Shown here piece after piece: positions 30,563 through 42,313 of a DNA stretch of 64,000 nt. A program made the position numbers and the translations under genes. Below the pieces are notes generated by a model. The model was not told where the DNA came from and searched no databases. It saw nothing but the letters and a program-made list of their open reading frames with translations. The DNA comes from Mytilinidion resinicola (lineage: Eukaryota > Ascomycota > Dothideomycetes > Mytilinidiales > Mytilinidiaceae): contig NW_022985437.1 of NCBI RefSeq assembly GCF_010093595.1, forward strand, positions 645,380 to 709,379, written 5' to 3'. How positions within the stretch are numbered: the stretch's first letter is position 1; every line of letters starts with the position of its first letter.

Positions 30563-31974
30563 TCATGGTCTACGCACGAGAATGGGCTGTCTTTTCACAT
30601 ACTCGATCTTCGTCTCCTGGGTCTGCCTCATGGCAATTCCTCCTTGGCTGTTGTACAAGCTGCTTGTACTATTCTCGTCGTCCCTTGTACTGCCCATCGA
30701 CATTGTGTTCTGCCAGTCCACGGCTCTCTTCTTGCCCTTGAATTTATTCCATCTCTTTTCGCTCCTTTTACTTCTACCGCTTACGTTCGTTTGCAAGTGG
30801 CCCTCGGTGCCTGAAGGTACTAACTTCAGTGGCGGCTCTTCACGCCGCCGCGGGTGCTGAGGACGTGAGAGGCCCAGCGAGGCATCGAGTTCGAAATCTG
30901 TGAGACGCATGGTGACGAGGCCGGCGTGAAGGCTTGCGAAGAAGTGGTTTGTGCGCGGGATAGTGGCGCTGAGTACTGATAGATTTACGACAGCTTGCAT
31001 TACCATGGCGGGGACCCAAGTTGCGCGGGTCTGGTCCTTTTTGTGAAGGTTAATTCCCACTATGACCATCTGGGCGATTGCCGTGAAGGAGACTCTGCAG
31101 GGAAATTAGCTACTTGGCCCTTGCGAAGAGAGCAATCAAAGGAGGTACAAGCGAATTGGAGGGTATCGTACAATATCCGAGTGCCGAACAGGGCTATGAC
31201 GGCTATGCGCTTGTTTTTGTCGATGAGGACACGCCAGATGGTGGGGAGAAACCATAGAGCCAGAAATGCGTCTGTCAGAGCATTGCCGATGATAATTGGA
31301 TACTGCAAATAGCCGTGCGTTGGACAATCACTGGGAACATAAACCCAGGCTCGGGGTAGATGGCATTGAAACGAGATGGATAGTATAGAGAAGACAGCCC
31401 AGGCGGCGATCATAGCGATGATGCTGTAGAATGTTCGTGGGAATTGCGGAGCTACACGGTCTGCAAGCAGGAAGAAAGATGTTTTTGCGAAAGCCATGGA
31501 TGCGATTCCGACGAGTTGGGCGGCATACATGGCCTGGAAACGGAAGGCTTAGCATTGGAGTCTCAGTGGAGCGAGCTGGGGGAAATTACCTTGTAGTACT
31601 CATCGAGTTGGCCAGGACTGAGGTCTGCGATGTGACGGCCGAGGCCGCCGTTGGTGGCTATATGAAAGCATACGGAATTTGCTAGGGCGAATATCTGTGG
31701 CCGTGGCTTAGTCTAAATTTCTTTTCTCTCCGACGGTTGCCGTAGTGGTTTGATGTATTGTCCTTGATAAGAAGAGGCCGTTCTGGGGGCTTACTGCAGC
31801 GAAGGAGAAGCTCCAGTCGTCAAGCTTGAACGGCAGGCGCTGGGCGCGGGCGAAGCTAAAGCGGATGAAGGAAATGAGAAGAGTGACAAAGGCCCAGGAG
31901 TATGCGGATATAATGACGATCGGACCGCGATCTTGGGCGCTCAAGCGATGCAGCGGGGCCTCGTCGCCGGGCAT
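30563..31974 (-). CDS. Fungal rhodopsin-domain integral membrane protein (seven-TM, SAT4-like)
   Basis: Exons 31974-31795, 31694-31590, 31533-31172 and 31094-30563, joining to 392 aa. Seven hydrophobic segments are visible, among them IVIISAYSWAFVTLLISFI, FALANSVCFHIA, AQLVGIASMAFAKTSFFLL, FYSIIAMIAAWAVFSIL and IIIGNALTDAFLALWFLP. The short motif KLDDW, typical of the family, follows the first helix, and a charged C-terminal tail of about 100 residues follows the last. Family role is mostly unknown (surface or signalling membrane proteins); no retinal lysine is claimed. Its 3' end faces the PhyH gene. Confidence 0.82.
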
Positions 31975-33340
31975 GTTGTGGAACGCTCAGCGGTGCATAG
32001 CAGCTGGCAGCGGAAGCTATCGCCAGCCGGACCAGCGCGGAGAAGGTCGAAAGACGGCGAGGAGAGGTGGTGCGCAACAGACACAACAGCGGCAGCAGGA
32101 GGGCAATATGCGAAGAGTGCGCAGGGATGCCAGGGCATTGCGGAAGCCGTCTCAGGGCAGGACCTGGGGAGTTTGTAGCGAGCGTCGTCGTTGCGGCACA
32201 GCAGCAGCAGCAGACGGCGGCCATGATGCGATGCCGGCAGGTTTCGTCCCGCTCGGGTCCAGTAGAGGTCTTCGCGGGCCTCGAGGGAGCGCAGCGAATG
32301 GCAGCGCGCCGCTTTGCGCATCCGCTCCCGATCCTTCCGCCCTGCGCACTGCCGCGAAGCACTGTCCTACAGCCTCTCTGTACGTCCGGTGGTCTGGCGC
32401 TAAACTGAGTCAGTCCTGGTATACCTCTATTCTGGGCTAGTACTTCCCCGGTAAAGGGATTGATTGGCTAGAATGTTGCTATTCCTCCCTAAAGGCCCCT
32501 AAAGTTGCTGCCTTATACGGTAAGTTTGTGGCTTGATATTAGAGAGTGACCACCGGACGTGAAGAGAGGCTGCAGACTTTGGACCGTCGCGAATTCTGGC
32601 GAGCTTCGTTCAAGCTCCCCAGCTCCCCGTCCCGGCCCGCCCCTTGAGTCGCCGTCTGGGGTCGAGGCCGTCGCCAGAGCTACAACCGTCCTCGTCTGGT
32701 CGCGCCGTCGGATCGGACGTGCGCTCGAGGGCTCAATGGCACCACTGAACAATTGCTCCGAGGCGTCGTCTGCTTTTGAGCGTCTCTGTGAGGGATCGCG
32801 AGCATCTGACGTCTCGGCAAGCTCCGCAGAGTCACGACAGCCCCCCCCCGGTCTGCAGCTCCAGCGCCTCTGGCGGTCTCGACAACCTCTCGCGACTCTT
32901 GAGAGGCCGACTCTGCATGAGATTGCGGTGCCACGCCGCGTCTGCGCCTGGGAGCCGTGTCTCGTATGCCAGACCCTTTCCTGTCCGTCGGGATGGCGTG
33001 GATGGGACGCCTCCCGCGCCATGGAAACGGCTCTGGCCGCCGTGTGGCGACCCTCTGGACGCGGGAGAACCTCTCAGCGCGCAACCCGCCACGGACGTTG
33101 TTCCCCAGCGGTTCTCAGTCGCCGAGACGGTGTGCACCAGCGAGGTTCGTGCATGGCCGCAACCCGGCCGCTTCGTCTGGGGAGACGGGAGGCGAGTGTT
33201 GCAGCGACTAACGATTTCTGGCTTGCCGGCTTGACTCGTGGGCGCGCCCGCGGCTTATCTGGAGCACAAGTCTTCTTATTGAGCCTGCTGATCCTGAACT
33301 CTACCACTCCGCTGGAATTCTCGTCTTTTTGCAGGAAGCT
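31975..33340. other. GC-rich intergenic block upstream of APC permease
   Basis: 1.37 kb, strongly GC-rich, with long stop-poor frames on both strands, none protein-like. Likely the promoters of the two divergent genes and a long permease leader. A short CAG run is at about 32195-32210. Confidence 0.45.
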
Positions 33341-35217
33341 ATGGCGGACGGAAAGGGTGACATTGAATTGGCCACAACGGCCGATGGCGACCGCACACCG
33401 CCCGAGCTGGCCAGAGCACAGGAGACCATTGCAGGCACGCCCATCGACTCCGACGAGAAGCACGCCCAGCAGCACAACGGCGGCGCGCTCGAGGTAAGCG
33501 CGGCGTCAATTGCCCCCAAGTTGCTCCCCCAGACACACTGACACGGCTGCAGAGATACATCAACCTCATCTCGGCCATCAACTTTGGTTTTATCCTGCAA
33601 TGTTCCTGGGAAGCAACCGCAGTGACCTTCCAGTTCTCCCTCACCAATGGCGGCCCCGCCGCCATGGTGTACGGGAGCTTGTTCGCCGGTATCGGCACCA
33701 CTACGATCGCCATGTCGCTAGCGGAGATGGCCTCAATGGACCCTGTGGTTGGTGCACAGTATAGGGTACGTGGACTTCGCTCTTCCATCAACGCTTGCCT
33801 CATGCTAATAGAGGTTGGATAGTGGAGTGCAAGATTTGCCCCTGGGTGGAACGAGTTTTGGGGATTGATGCAGGGTGTGTACTTCCGTCCTAACGCTCTA
33901 TCTGAAACACGGACTGACATGTCAAGGCTGGATCACTATCTTCGCCTGGATATGCTCTTGCACCTCGAATCCTGCCATTCTCTCAAACATTATCGTAGGG
34001 CTGGCCATTTTCAATTACCCGGACTACGTGCCTGAAAGATGGCACGCCACGCTTATCATGTGGGCGTTCACAATTCTGCCGTTCATCGCAAATTTCTGGT
34101 TTAGACGTCTTCTTAACCCGCTCGAGGCCGTTGGTGCCGTCTGTCACGTGCTCTTTTTCGTCATCTCCATTATCACCTTAGTGGTGCTGGCAGAACGGAG
34201 CACTGCGAGCTACGTGTTCGAGACTTTGACCCATGATGCCAGTGGATGGTCCAATGCCGCTGTGTCATGGGGTATAGGGCTGCTCTCCGTTACCTACCCT
34301 CTCACAGGTATGGTCCCTCGATCCTTGGTGACTTCATTACACAAAAGACATGCTAATCGCCTACCAGGTTTTGATGGAGTGCTCCACATGAGTGACGAAG
34401 TCAAGCAGGCCAAGACCCGAGTACCCCGTAGTATGATTGCGGCGGTTTCCATGAATGCCGTAATGCAGTTTGCATATGTCGTCTGCATACTCTTTACGAT
34501 CGGAGACATCGACAAAGTCACCAACACACCTACACTTCTTCCCATCATCGAGGTCTACCACGAGGCGACTGGCTCTAAGAGCGCCACGAACCTGTTCATT
34601 GTCATGATCGCCATCATCATATTGATCGCTTTTTTCAACGTGTTTGCGTCGGTCTCGCGACTAGTCTGGGCGTTCTCAAGAGACAAGGGACTTCCCTTTT
34701 CGGGATTCTTTGGAAAGGTAACGTCAACTCATGGCTCACACCTCGTTTACTCATGACTAACAATTAGTGTACTGCTGCATAGGTCAACACCCGCCTCAAG
34801 ATGCCCCTCAACGCGCTTGGTCTCGTCGGACTTGTAATTTTCCTCCTCGCCATCATCAACATCGGCTCTTCCACTGCTTTCAACGCCTTCATCTCGCTGC
34901 CGGCCCTCGCTCTCTACATATCCTACTTCTTCCCAATCTTATTCTTCTTCCTGCGCCGATTTTCAGCGAATAAGCCCGCCCCCGGACCATTTAGCCTCGG
35001 AATAGTGGGGCTGCCAGTTAATATGTTTGCCTTGAGCTATATCATCTTCACTGTAATCTGGATGCCGTTCCCGACCGTCCTGCCGGTTACGGGGAATAAC
35101 ATGAATTATGCCGGCCCGTTGGTTGGCGCGGTTATTATTGGAGCATTGATCGACTGGTTCATCAGTGGACGTAAACGGTTTAAGGTCCCTGTTGCCCGTG
35201 AGAGGCCGGACTTTTAG
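33341..35217 (+). CDS. APC-family amino acid/choline/GABA permease
   Basis: Exons 33341-33493, 33553-33765, 33823-33874, 33927-34307, 34368-34717 and 34783-35217 give 527 aa. A hydrophilic N-terminus of about 50 residues precedes about 12 hydrophobic helices. Fungal AAT/HNM1/Uga4-type motifs: NFGFILQCSWEATAVTFQ, LTNGGPAAMVYG, MSLAEMASMDPVVGAQYRW, FAPGWNEFWGLMQGW, HMSDEVKQAKTRVPRSM and LVWAFSRDKGLPFSGFFGKV. Transports amino acids, GABA or choline at the plasma membrane; the exact substrate cannot be read from sequence. Near a dioxygenase, regulator and hydrolase, so a catabolic uptake role is possible. Confidence 0.9.
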
Positions 35218-35814
35218 AGGAGTTGGTGTTTTTGGCTCATCCTATATACACGCTCAGATCAAGATTCTATATAGATGCCACGAAATATACCGAGCGAGCT
35301 ATTTTAAACTAGACATTAAAGACTTCATTGAGCCTAGTCGTCGTGCCGCATCAAACTCTCAGAAGACTCTTTCGAATTCCGGCAATCGAAATGCGCCAAG
35401 CGACGAGCCCGACGACGTTGCTGAGTAATACAGTCACATGACAATTTCCACATTCGGCTAACTCCACGTGACCGTCCCACAAAAACTGCACCTACCCGCA
35501 GAGCCTCGAAACCTTTGAACAGCCACCTATCAGTGTTATCACGGGTTACACGAAAGTCTCTTCTGGTGGTGCGGGGTACCACGGAATCCACATCTCACCG
35601 GAACGGTCCCCCGGGTCCCGCATCCTTCACCATCCGAAGCTGTTTTCGCATCAGGGAGGGTATAAAGGGGATGAAAGCCTGAACAGATTTAGTTGCAATC
35701 CTACATCCTAAACATCTTCTCAAGCTCCCTTCCAGCACAGGGAAATACCCAGCACGCACTGCCATCCCAGTCCAACCCAACCCCTTCACTTAACCCCCCC
35801 CCAAAATCCCCACC
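35218..35814. other. Intergenic: promoter with TATA box
   Basis: 597 bp. TATAAAGG at 35661 lies about 154 bp before the hydrolase start codon. Confidence 0.5.
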
Positions 35815-36624
35815 ATGCCCTTCTTCCAGCCCCCAAACCAAGAAAACGTCTCGCTCTTTTACACCGACGACGGCGCTCGCGCCAGCACCCCCCTCCTCCT
35901 CCTGCACGGCTACCTCTGCGACTCCCACGACTGGAGCGCCCAAATCCCCGCCCTCCTCAGCGCCGGCCACCGCGTCCTCGCCCTCGACCTGCGCGGCCAC
36001 GGCCGCTCCACCACCCCGCCACCGCCTTACTCCCCGCACATCTTCGCCGCCGACATCCTCGCGCTGCTCTCCCACCTCAGCATCCCCTCCGTCGTGCTGA
36101 TCGCGCACTCGATGAGCACCATCACGGCCTCCATCGTCGCGGTCGAGCACCCGCACCTTGTGAGAGCGCTCGTGCTGGTGCATCCGATCTACGCCATCAC
36201 CGGGCCGGCGCTGAGCGCTCTGCTCGAGGAAATGCGCGCCGACGCTGCGCGCGCGCCGGAGCTGGCGGCGCGGTTCTTCGCCGCGGGCATGTATACGCCG
36301 CGCACGCCGGCGTGGGTGCAGACGTGGAATCGGCGGCGGGCGCTGGGGGCGGATCCGGAGGTGGTGGTGGGGTGTATGGCGGGGCTGGTGGCATTGGAGG
36401 GGATGGTGACGGGGCGGGGGGAGGCGGCGAGGGCGTATATGCGGCGGAGGAGGGCGCCGCGGTTGGTGGTGTCCGGGGTGGATACTGCGATGGAGTGGGA
36501 GAGGGAGGTGGGGTGGGGGGAGGGAGATGAGGTTAGGGAGGTTAGGGAGGGGGCGTTTTTGCATGTGGTGGAGGGGGACGTGGTTAATGGCTATATTATT
36601 GAGTGGTTGAAAAAGATTTTGTGA
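35815..36624 (+). CDS. Alpha/beta hydrolase fold protein
   Basis: Single exon, 269 aa. Fold signature: LLLLHGYLCDSHDW (oxyanion HG), VLALDLRGHGRST, nucleophile elbow LIAHSMSTITA with S99, LVLVHPIY, a late acid candidate in VVSGVDTAMEWE, and catalytic His in FLHVVEGD. The elbow reads A-H-S-M-S, so the last Gly of G-x-S-x-G is Ser and the first is Ala. This occurs in some epoxide-hydrolase/haloperoxidase relatives. The coding sequence is much more GC-rich than its flanks. Substrate unknown. Confidence 0.82.
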   Translation: MPFFQPPNQENVSLFYTDDGARASTPLLLLHGYLCDSHDWSAQIPALLSAGHRVLALDLRGHGRSTTPPPPYSPHIFAADILALLSHLSIPSVVLIAHSMSTITASIVAVEHPHLVRALVLVHPIYAITGPALSALLEEMRADAARAPELAARFFAAGMYTPRTPAWVQTWNRRRALGADPEVVVGCMAGLVALEGMVTGRGEAARAYMRRRRAPRLVVSGVDTAMEWEREVGWGEGDEVREVREGAFLHVVEGDVVNGYIIEWLKKIL

Positions 36625-36692
36625 AGGTCTATAGGAGTCGGAGTGGGTAGGTGGTGGGTATTCATAGTCGTTTTGTCCGTAGTGGTCCAGCT

Positions 36693-37840
36693 TCAATTGG
36701 CAGCCGATTTTCGTGCACAGTATGCTTGTAGTTCTGGCGAGATCGTGGGGAACTTTTCATTGTCTCGGATGATCTTCTGAAGCCATAGGAGGTTCCAAAT
36801 ATTATCTTTCTGTGTGTTAGAAACGAACTTAATGTGTTCTCCCGCGGTGTAGCTTACCGAAAAGAGCGGCGATTCAGTGTTCATAAAAACGGCAAGCTGG
36901 CAAACGAGCTTAAACCGCGCGGCCGATCCAGGTTGCGATGCAGCACTGCCTACCATGAGACTGCAAGTAAAAGTCAGCAATTGATGTTTCACCGTCAAAA
37001 AGAGTAGGGACAACATACATCCACTGATAGACGAACGGCATCCGTATCCATGTTTGACCAATAACTTCCCAGCAGTATTCGTTCTCAGCCCATAGCAAAT
37101 CACCCAACGCTTCCGCGTCGGTAGTGTTCCTGTCGCTTTCAAACGGTACAAGCTCCACAGTTGCCCGGTAAAATATCTGCGCAGCGATGAAGCAAGCTTC
37201 TGTTATCTCGCGCGGCACTGTGGGGTCGATAACTCTCGCGGAAAATATACGGTTTTGTCAACTAGCTGGTGGTGATCGGGGAGCTGAATGGTGTGTCTCC
37301 CGACCAACACCGGTATTGGAAGCATGCAAATGCATCGGCAAGGAGGTCCACGAGTCTTTCCGGAAGCGCGAAGTCGCGTTGCCGTTGTCCCTCGATAGGG
37401 CGCAGTTGATACAGGAGAGGAGACCCCAGAAACGTCAGGTTGTTGAACGGTGCTCGTTCTGCAATATGCTTGTAAGGCTGAGCAGTTTCAAAGGGGCTTA
37501 AAAGCGGAATGTCGTTGTTGGAGACCGCGTATATGAGGTCGTATCTGCCAGATGGGAGTTAATTGAGCCCGCTGAAACAAAACTTGAAACATTAGGAAGA
37601 CTATGGGAGTCGGATCTAGTCTTACTAGTTGACAGCTCTCGGGATTGTCTCCAAGAATCCCAGGCAGCCGGTGGTGTCGGCGTTGATGAGTCGACAGATC
37701 TGGCCCAAGCCTATGATATGCAGCCTGGCATCTGGAGCGCCTGCGATCATCTGTGTCTAGTTAGACGGTGAGATTTATAGAGACGGCGTCGAAATCCTCG
37801 CAAGTGTACCTCGTACCCAGTGAGTTGCATGATAGCAATG
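36693..37840 (-). pseudogene. Decayed spliced gene of unrecognised family
   Basis: The C-terminal part is intact: ..YCWEVIGQTWIRMPFVYQW (exon ending at 37019), 36960-36858 (SAASQPGSAARFKLVCQLAV) and 36809-36693 (WLQKIIRDNEKFPTISPELQ), with good splice sites and phase. Further upstream, blocks LHIIGLGQICRLINADTTG and YDLIYAVSNNDIPLLSPFE also read as protein. Two lesions separate them: between SSPITTS and SARVIDPTVPREI (about 37250-37270) there are stops in both relevant frames and a frame change, and the splice at about 37535/37625 would create a stop. No start exon is recognised. I do not know the family. Confidence 0.5.
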
Positions 37841-39245
37841 ATATTTTCACTAACACCCGCTCACAAGGAACACAAGTGTGATCCCTTCGTGGTACACCTC
37901 AAATACAGGAACGCGTCATTCCTTTTTGACCGTGGCTATCGGAACCGCAATCTGCAACTGAGCTTCAGTGGGTCCCCATATAACAATTCCGTGAGCATAC
38001 CGGTAATTCAGCTGGCTCACACTGTGAGAGCGCATCGTCACTCCATTGCTGCTGCAAAACCACGACAAGCGGAATATGGTACTCTCCCCACATTCTGTCG
38101 ATGCAGCCGAACATTTCCTCCTTCTCTTCCCCTTTTTGCCAAAAGCGCAATGCCCATTTCCAGAAAAGACTGCAAGAAAGCTGAAAAGAACAGGTTCAAT
38201 TACCTGGAGATGTGACACTTGAGGTGAGAGAGACGATAGATCAGCCATAAAAGTGGTACAAGGTTGTCTCTGCCGGAAAGCTAGCAAATTCGGGCACCCA
38301 TTCCCCTTGGATTGGCCACGTCACGCTCAGGCCATCTGGGGTTCCTCGATGCCTCTGAAATGCTGCAAGAACATTTTTTGTTGGGCAAAAGACAGCAGCG
38401 TTTTAAGACATTCTTGAAAATGCTGTCAGCTCTCCCGGATCTCGGGCCCCTTCATAGCTGTAAGATTCCTTCCCCCAATTTAGGGCCTAACATTTTGAGT
38501 TGCATCAAATACAGATCAAAGCAGTAGCGGAGCTCCGGTTTCCATAGTTTAGTATTAAAATGAAGCCCATCCCTTGGCCGGAAGGGAGAAACATTTCGAT
38601 TCGTACGGTGTCCTATGAGCTAATGGAATGCGGATCCAGGCTTTTGATCCAAGTTGAGACCTAGCATGCCATTGGGACATGACTGAATATATTCTCAAAT
38701 GGGGAGATTATACAAGTGGTACGGAGAGAAGTTCCAGTGGCAGCGTTTGGTTCAATGGAAAGGGTTCAGCAATCTTAGGACCAGAGGATTGTGGACATGG
38801 CGAAACGTTTGAACTCGTCGGACCAGAGAGGAAAATCGCCGGTGAAACACCTGTTCCTGGATTGGAGGAATCCGGATCGGTTGCGGCGGCCCCTAACATT
38901 TGATATTGAGCTCCCAGGAATGTGCATATGGGGATCTGATAGCTAAACGAAGAAAGTACCAGGGCGCGAGACGATCTGTAACCTCGATAGGACAATGATA
39001 CTTGGAGTTGTGTAGTGGTGCTTCCAGTGTGGTGGCCGGCTAGATTTTTGGCAAAGAGGCGTAAAGATAACGGTGGTGTAGGGAACGATCCTCCAGGGAT
39101 ATTAGCAATCAAACCTGTGAGGGGATATAGCTCTGGTTGAAAGAACAGCAATCATGTCGCGGGTCTCCTTGAGAGTAGAGTGCTTTGGAAGTAGTGTCGT
39201 AAAAGAGTATTATTCTAGAGGACAATTGTCCTAGATATGGATTAT
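37841..39245. other. Gene-poor stretch
   Basis: 1.4 kb. A minus-strand frame at 38708-39151 (147 aa) and a plus frame at 38679-38903 look like chance frames; no intron-supported gene is seen. Confidence 0.35.
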
Positions 39246-39338
39246 CCCAGATGTGGAATGTCCTTAAATGAGCAATCCTGGAAGTGGAATGTCCTCAAGT
39301 GAAGAGTCCAGGAAATGAGGGGTGCTAGTAACAAAGTG
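39246..39338. repeat. 31-bp degenerate minisatellite, three copies
   Basis: Copies at 39246, 39277 and 39308 share a CC(C/T/A)(A/G)G(A/G)A(A/T)(G/A)TG core, with GGAATGTCCT(T/C)AA(A/G)TGA in the first two. A partial related copy precedes at about 39225. Confidence 0.7.
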
Positions 39339-40550
39339 CGCTGTAGACTGTCTTTGAAAAAGGTTCGCGGAATTTAAGTGGCCTGGTAATGGAGCGCACA
39401 GGAAGCAAGTTTTCGTGGAGGTAGAGTGTCCTTGAAGATGACCTGATGTGATAAGAGTACAATGACCAAGCGCTAAATTGAGGATCACGATAGAAACGTT
39501 AGGCGACGACTGACTCAGATGATACATGTATTGTAATTGGCTACCAGCTGGGTTCGGAGTGGTCCAAGAAGGGGATAAAATGAGGCACGGGTAGACAGTT
39601 CCTGGTTGTGGACTAATATTCTGATGTACGCGAGGGGTAAATTCGAGGCTAGGAACTTCATTACGGATACGACGAAAGACAGAAGTCCAAGCTGAGAGGA
39701 TGGTTGAAGCCCACAGGAGACGATAGCTATTAACCAGCACCATTAGATAGTACGTTGTGAAAGACCTGTTCATCATATAGCGAACGAAAAAGATCACAGA
39801 AGTTACTGGCAATGTCCAAGATCGGAATCCACCCGTAGGCTAAGAAGGCTGATAACACCAGTCCTTGTGGGATTTCATGTTCAGACAAAAGAACCCCATC
39901 AAATGACACTATAGTCACAGATTTGTCGAAGAATCTTGGATCACTACTGGCATGGAAGTGGACTACGGTAATAGGATGCAAATCCAAAGAAAACGTATTA
40001 TGGATGAAGCTAGAACGGCTTTCCATTTCAACAGGAGTTGGTTAAATGAGCAGGACTCAGGTCCGACAAATCTGCTCCAACGTGAACAGTCCAGGAGAAC
40101 ATATCGAATAGGCAAAGCCGGAGTGAAGGCGGAAGAAAGCCAGGATACTGATGGGGCGCTCTGTCGGGGGACGTGGTAAAATGGGAGTGCGCTCGAGATG
40201 CTTGGTCAAGGAAGTCCACGAAAGCAGTATTCGACTGTATATGAGGCTATGTGGTGCAGTCGCGTTCGCTGAGAGCATTCCAAGGAAGATGGAAGAAACG
40301 AGGAGTGAACCTATAAAATTAGAAGTAGTGGAGGGGTACTACTGTATACCCTCGGGGGGAACTGGGAGGTCTCCATCAGGACGACACAACAACCGGATGG
40401 GACCTAAGGAGGTTTGTAAAGAACTAGCCAACTGTCATGGCCACAATTCTCACAAAGCTGTTGAAATGGGGAAGGGAAAACGATGATGGTGAAGAAGGAA
40501 GTTGAAAATACGGACGATGTCGAAGACCTCGAAAGTCGAAAAGTCCCCTG
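39339..40550. other. Gene-poor stretch, possible minus-strand relic
   Basis: Overlapping minus-strand frames (39264-39812, 39730-40026, 40057-40278) read as hydrophobic, somewhat protein-like text, but I found no consistent start, splice set or family. Could be a relic. Confidence 0.3.
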
Positions 40551-42313
40551 AGGGTCATGGCTTTCTTGAAAGCACAGAGCACAGCTGGTTTAAGGATGTT
40601 CCAGAGACGGGCCAAGGAAAGCTTCTCGCGCTCGGAGATGGCCAGGCGTGGCAGGACGGCACAGATCCACCGCGCTGATGCCACAACCAGGGCGATTTGC
40701 ACAATCTGGCCAGTGACCCGAGCGCAATGAGCGCAATATTGGCGCGAGCGATCGAAGTCCTGGCGTCAAGGCGGGTGTTGACTCGAGGTGGCAACAGCTG
40801 GGATGGAACGACGGCAGCGAAGATTCAGAGACGGTGAAGAGCCGCCGAATGACGCATGGGAAGAATTCAAAAGGGTCGGAAGGCGGCATCCGGCGCGCGA
40901 TGGCGAATCAGCAGCGGAAAGGGGCGCCAGAGTGGCAGCCGGACGCGTGCTGGACGTGACAGTGGCGAAGAGCTGTCGAACAGCGACTCTCCCCGCCTTT
41001 TCCAGGAGCAGGGGATGAGGCTATTGAAGCGCCCCAAGCGGGAAGGCGTGCTTGCATCTCGGCAGGCGAGATGAATGGGTGCATTTTTGGAACAGAGGTG
41101 TGGGGTGAGGCTTGACGTTGGTGAGAGGCTGCTGCAGCAGAGGAGGCTAACGGAAGCAGGGGATCCAATTTCCACTCTCGACGACGCCATGCACGCGCGA
41201 TGGATGCTTTTGCAGCGTGGAGAAGGTCAGACTGCCAGGCTTGGCCCTTCAAGCGCCGTGATTATTCCGCGCTTTCGAGGATGACGGTGGCAAGGCGGCG
41301 GGCGCGCGCGACGACGGTGGCACAGGTGCAGAGCCGGTGGTGTTTTGGCCCTGGCCTCGCCTTGAGCTGACAGCGACAGGTTGCACGAGCGCGCCGACCG
41401 CTGACGGCAAAGCTCTCCGGAGAGTCGAAAATAGGATCGCCAGGACCGCGGCCCTGTTGGTCGTGGGCGACGCATGGTCGCCAGCGCGCTGTCGCCTCGT
41501 GCGGCATCAACGGCGGACGCTTCGGCCTGGCGCCAGCTCAAAGGAGACGGGAGAGGGTGTAACCCCTGAGTCTGCCACAGGGTCGAGCACCCATTCGGTG
41601 GGCCTGTTCGTGCTGCACCAACCGGCGCCGAGGGATTGACCGCCTCGCTGTCCCGTGACGCTGCAGCGGGCTGGTGAGGGAAAAGCTGTGCTGCTGGCCC
41701 ACGGGAGCGCGCAGGTCGTGCATCACATCAGCTTCAACAACTGCCGCACGGCAGCCGGCCAGTGGCCTTCGCCAGCAAGGGCACAGTAGCCAGTAGCCGC
41801 TGGGCACAACGGTTCTTCAGAGCGCCCCGTCTAGCCTGCCAAGGCGGCAGCAGCAGGGGCCCAATCTCGACAACACGAGGCGCTGTCACGACTTGCCCGC
41901 TCTCCTCCCGGCTCGGGCTAGCACAGGGGAAAATACCGGATCGGCTGGTACCTGCGCTAGCTGCTTGCCAGGCGTGCCCCCAGCGGCTCCGCTGGCGAGT
42001 CCGCCAAACAGACGCTGCAGTGCTCCCCCTGGCCCACGCCCTCCTTTCACCGACTGGGCCAATTGTTTCGACGGTGCAGGCCGCCGCTGTCTGGCCCCCG
42101 TGCGGTAATCTCCCTCTGTTGATACATAAGACGCTGCCTGCTCTGCCCTTCTCGCTCTTCATCCAGCCCAACTTTCCAAGCTCCAGCAGATCATCTTGAC
42201 TTCGGTCGTCCACTCGTTGAAACTCCAACCACTTACATTCTTTAATTCCAACTCCGCCTCGCCCTCACCTACTTCAACTTTTTAAGTTAAGCCAACCAAC
42301 CAAATCAATCAAA
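40551..42313. other. GC-rich block upstream of GPI cell-wall protein
   Basis: 1.76 kb, GC-rich, long stop-poor frames on both strands without protein-like content. The last ~150 bp (CAACTTTT..., AACCAACCAAATCAATC) look like a typical fungal 5' UTR. Confidence 0.4.

Noticed and set aside
32559..33497. 312-codon plus-strand open frame
   Set aside because: Lies in a GC-rich block, Arg/Ser/Pro-rich without domains, overlaps the real permease start in another frame; opposite strand is equally open.
35701..36696. 331-codon minus-strand frame antisense to the hydrolase
   Set aside because: Shadow of a GC-rich gene; Pro/His/Arg and Gly/Val low complexity.
38708..39151. 147-codon minus-strand frame
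   Set aside because: No domain, no splice partners; treated as chance frame in a gene-poor stretch.
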